The notes under the pieces: model-generated
Databases searched by the model: none
What the model saw: the letters and a program-made list of their open reading frames with translations, nothing else
Told to the model about the DNA's origin: nothing
DNA from: an uncultured Mycoplasmatota bacterium
GTDB lineage: Bacteria > Bacillota_I > Bacilli_A > RF39 > UBA660
Length of the DNA stretch: 8,018 bases
Direction of reading: 5' to 3'
Assembly (NCBI GenBank): GCA_900543675.1
Contig: UQRY01000041.1
Location: 1-8,018 of the forward strand
Program-made: the position numbers and the translations under genes
Shown here: one piece after another, positions 6,507 through 8,018 of the stretch
Numbering within the stretch: position 1 is the stretch's first letter
Layout: each line of letters begins with the position of its first letter

Positions 6507-7430
6507 ATGCATGTGAGTGTTTTATTAAAAGAATCTGTAAACAGTTTATCTATCCGCGAGGACGGAATTTATGTAGATGCCACTTTAGGCTATGCCGGTC
6601 ACTCGAGTGAAATAGTAAAAAGAATAAAAACGGGGTTCCTGTTCGCCTTCGATCAAGATCAGGAAGCAATTTCCTATTCGGAAAAGAGATTGTCCGCGAT
6701 CAGTGATCGATACGAAATTATCAAAAGTAACTTTTGTATGATGAAACAAGAGTTAAAGAAAAGAAATATAGAGAAAGTAGATGGAATCCTCTTCGATCTT
6801 GGGGTATCTAGTCCCCAATTAGATGAAGCAAATCGTGGATTTAGTTATCATCAAGATGCGCCATTAGATATGCGAATGGATCAAGAAAAAGACTTTAGTG
6901 CTTATGATGTGGTTAATCAATATAAAGAAGAGGAATTAGTCGATATCTTTTTCCATTATGGCGAAGAAAAATATGCGCGTAGTATCGCGAAAAATATCGT
7001 TCTTGCACGCAGGGAAAAACCAATTGAAACCACATTCGAATTAGTCGAAATTATTAAAAAAAGTCTACCCGAAAAAGCAAAACGGGATAAACATCCGGCT
7101 AGAAAAGTATTTCAAGCTATCAGAATCGAAGTTAACCACGAATTAGATATATTGGAGCAGAGTATTTTAGATGCAGCTAGTTTATTAAATGTTGGCGGAC
7201 GTCTTGCCGTAATTACTTTCCATTCATTAGAAGATAGGATTGTAAAAAACACCTTTAAACAATTAACTACAGTAGATGAGATGGTAAAAGGTCTTCCTAA
7301 CATCCCTGATAACTACTTACCAGACTACCGATTGATTACTACTCATGCGATTTCTCCAACGAAAGAAGAAGTAGAAGCCAATAATCGTAGTCGCTCTTCT
7401 AAATTACGCGTAATCGAAAAAATAAAATAA
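6507..7430 (+). CDS. rsmH: 16S rRNA (cytosine1402-N4)-methyltransferase RsmH (MraW)
   Basis: Uses S-adenosylmethionine to methylate N4 of C1402 in the decoding centre of 16S rRNA. The product has 307 residues, near the family norm of ~310. The SAM-binding motif is DATLGYAGHS (24-33), where relatives usually have G-G-x-G-H, so Tyr29 is a mild variant. Other family blocks are FDLGVSSPQLD (96-106), RGFSYHQDAPLDMRMD (110-125), HPARKVFQAIRIEVNHEL (196-213), GGRLAVITFHSLEDRIVK (230-247) and the basic end NNRSRSSKLRVIEKIK. ATG 6507 gives the usual MHxSVLLxE start. Its only ribosome-binding match is weak (GGTGA, 6497-6501) and overlaps the mraZ stop, so translation is probably coupled to mraZ. In-frame TTG 6495 and GTG 6498 are less likely starts. 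Confidence 0.97.
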   Translation: MHVSVLLKESVNSLSIREDGIYVDATLGYAGHSSEIVKRIKTGFLFAFDQDQEAISYSEKRLSAISDRYEIIKSNFCMMKQELKKRNIEKVDGILFDLGVSSPQLDEANRGFSYHQDAPLDMRMDQEKDFSAYDVVNQYKEEELVDIFFHYGEEKYARSIAKNIVLARREKPIETTFELVEIIKKSLPEKAKRDKHPARKVFQAIRIEVNHELDILEQSILDAASLLNVGGRLAVITFHSLEDRIVKNTFKQLTTVDEMVKGLPNIPDNYLPDYRLITTHAISPTKEEVEANNRSRSSKLRVIEKIK

Positions 7431-7455
7431 ATATAAAAGAAAAGGAGTTGGGACC

Positions 7456-7764
7456 ATGAAAAAGATTAAAAAACGGTTAAAGATGTCTAAATTTGAACGC
7501 TTAATCTATACTTTTACTCTTGTGTTAGTGTTACTTACTCCATTTGCCTTAGTATTCTCTCAAGCTACACTTTCTGAAGTGAACTTCGAAGTGGAAAAAT
7601 TAACGAAGTCAATCGATACGCAAGAGAAGAAAAATGAAAGTTTAACGATGAAAATCAACGAACTTGCTTCTCTAGAAAAAATTCAACAAGTAGCCAAAGA
7701 ACAAGGTTTAACCTACAATAATAAAAATATTAAATCGATTACTGAAGACACAGAAAACGAATAA
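7456..7764 (+). CDS. ftsL: FtsL-like cell division protein
   Basis: A 102-residue bitopic membrane protein, 25 nt after rsmH, with a good ribosome binding site (AAAGGAG, 7441-7447). A basic cytoplasmic tail (MKKIKKRLKMSKFER) precedes one transmembrane helix at about 16-36. A coiled coil follows at about 40-74 (EVNFEVEKLTKSIDTQEKK), then SLEKIQQVAKEQGL, the pattern that ends FtsL/DivIC-type proteins. FtsL pairs with DivIC/FtsB in the divisome at the septum and helps activate septal peptidoglycan synthesis. Sequence conservation is low in this family, so the call rests on topology, length and the position right after rsmH, where ftsL is normally found. Confidence 0.85.
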   Translation: MKKIKKRLKMSKFERLIYTFTLVLVLLTPFALVFSQATLSEVNFEVEKLTKSIDTQEKKNESLTMKINELASLEKIQQVAKEQGLTYNNKNIKSITEDTENE

Positions 7765-7808
7765 TGAAATAATTATTCACAAATTGTTACTTAAAAATAT
7801 TACCAACT

Positions 7809-7860
7809 GCAGAAATGTTTCTTTACGTGATTTTACGGTCAAAGGGTTTCTCTGCTTTTT
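7809..7860 (+). terminator. Possible terminator hairpin downstream of ftsL
   Basis: GCAGAAA (7809-7815) pairs with TTTCTCTGC (7847-7855, one bulged C). Inside, CTTT (7821-7824) pairs with AAAG (7841-7844) and CGT (7826-7828) with ACG (7835-7837). The long, interrupted hairpin is followed by TTTTT (7856-7860). It is weaker than the thrS terminator and could be an attenuator or simply a partial stop in the dcw operon. Confidence 0.45.
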
Positions 7861-7974
7861 AGCTGTTATTTTATATTTTTTATTTCTTTTATGTCAAAAT
7901 AAAATGATAAAATTTATTTTTTTCGTTTACTTTATTTCGAGAATCTATACTATAAAAAAATTCCGTTAAATTAA

Positions 7975-7988
7975 GAGATAACGTCTCA
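7975..7988. repeat. Imperfect inverted copy of the left-edge repeat
   Basis: GAGATAACGTCTCA reads TGAGACGTTATCTC on the minus strand. It matches TGAGACATTTTCGC at 3-16 at 11 of 14 positions, in the opposite orientation, including a shared TGAGAC. The match is short and AT-rich DNA gives chance matches easily, so it is recorded as an observation only. Confidence 0.3.
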
Positions 7989-8018
7989 TTAAAAGGAAAT
8001 AACGATTTTTACTGGAAA

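Larger units (their letters stand above)
7765..8018. other. AT-rich non-coding stretch after ftsL
   Basis: No gene is supported in these 254 bases. They hold a short inverted repeat spanning the ftsL stop (7759-7765 with 7772-7778), the hairpin at 7809-7855, an AT-only hairpin (7896-7903 with 7913-7920, followed by TTT) and a weak -10-like TATACT (7946-7951) with no convincing -35. AGGA appears at 7994-7997 near the right edge, but no ATG follows before the window ends. The next dcw gene, often a penicillin-binding protein, is expected beyond the edge. Confidence 0.6.

Noticed and set aside
7784..7969. Open frame of 61 codons starting at TTG, rich in Phe/Ile/Leu/Lys
   Set aside because: There is no ribosome binding site, the start is TTG, it runs through the hairpin and T-tract after ftsL, and its composition is what very AT-rich DNA gives by chance.
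3..7988. The whole window as one composite transposon bounded by TGAGAC repeats
   Set aside because: There is no transposase, the cargo would be core genes (thrS, mraZ, rsmH, ftsL), and the right-hand match is only 11 of 14.

Overview
The window looks like chromosomal DNA of a low-GC, Gram-positive-lineage bacterium, most likely an uncultured member of the Bacilli close to the Mollicutes branch. The reasons are strong AT bias, AGGAG-type ribosome binding sites, a T-box riboswitch, a threonyl-tRNA synthetase without the TGS domain (as in mycoplasmas) and an MraZ operator built from AGTGG repeats at 10-bp spacing. TGA is used as a stop (end of mraZ) and Trp is TGG, so the code is standard and this is not a Mycoplasma proper. 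All genes lie on the + strand. The lineage is an inference from these traits; no marker fixes it.

Region 1 (1-3175): a direct-repeat pair, an extended -10 promoter and one very large gene. It encodes a 1010-residue protein with a textbook type IV prepilin N-terminus, a Cys-containing pilin-like region, Ig-like domains, three tandem ~90-residue repeats, a further beta domain and a ~300-residue C-terminal glycine-rich domain of the ALK/LTK type. It is probably a surface adhesin or giant minor pilin delivered by a type IV pilus-like machine, whose other genes are not here.

Region 2 (3186-5959): a threonine T-box transcription unit. A good promoter drives a T-box leader with an ACT specifier and a clear terminator/antiterminator switch. 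It is followed by an unrecognised 232-residue helical protein and thrS, whose start codon lies inside the upstream gene. A strong terminator ends the unit.

Region 3 (5979-7764): the beginning of the division and cell wall (dcw) cluster: a promoter with four 10-bp-phased MraZ boxes, then mraZ, rsmH (mraW) and an ftsL-like gene, tightly packed.

Region 4 (7765-8018): an AT-rich non-coding stretch after ftsL with a long hairpin followed by T5, a weaker AT hairpin, and near the right edge an imperfect inverted copy of the left-edge repeat. No gene is supported there. The most interesting items are the prepilin/Ig/glycine-rich fusion, the unknown gene under threonine T-box control, and the mraZ control region, where a perfect TATAAT overlaps the start codon immediately downstream of the operator.
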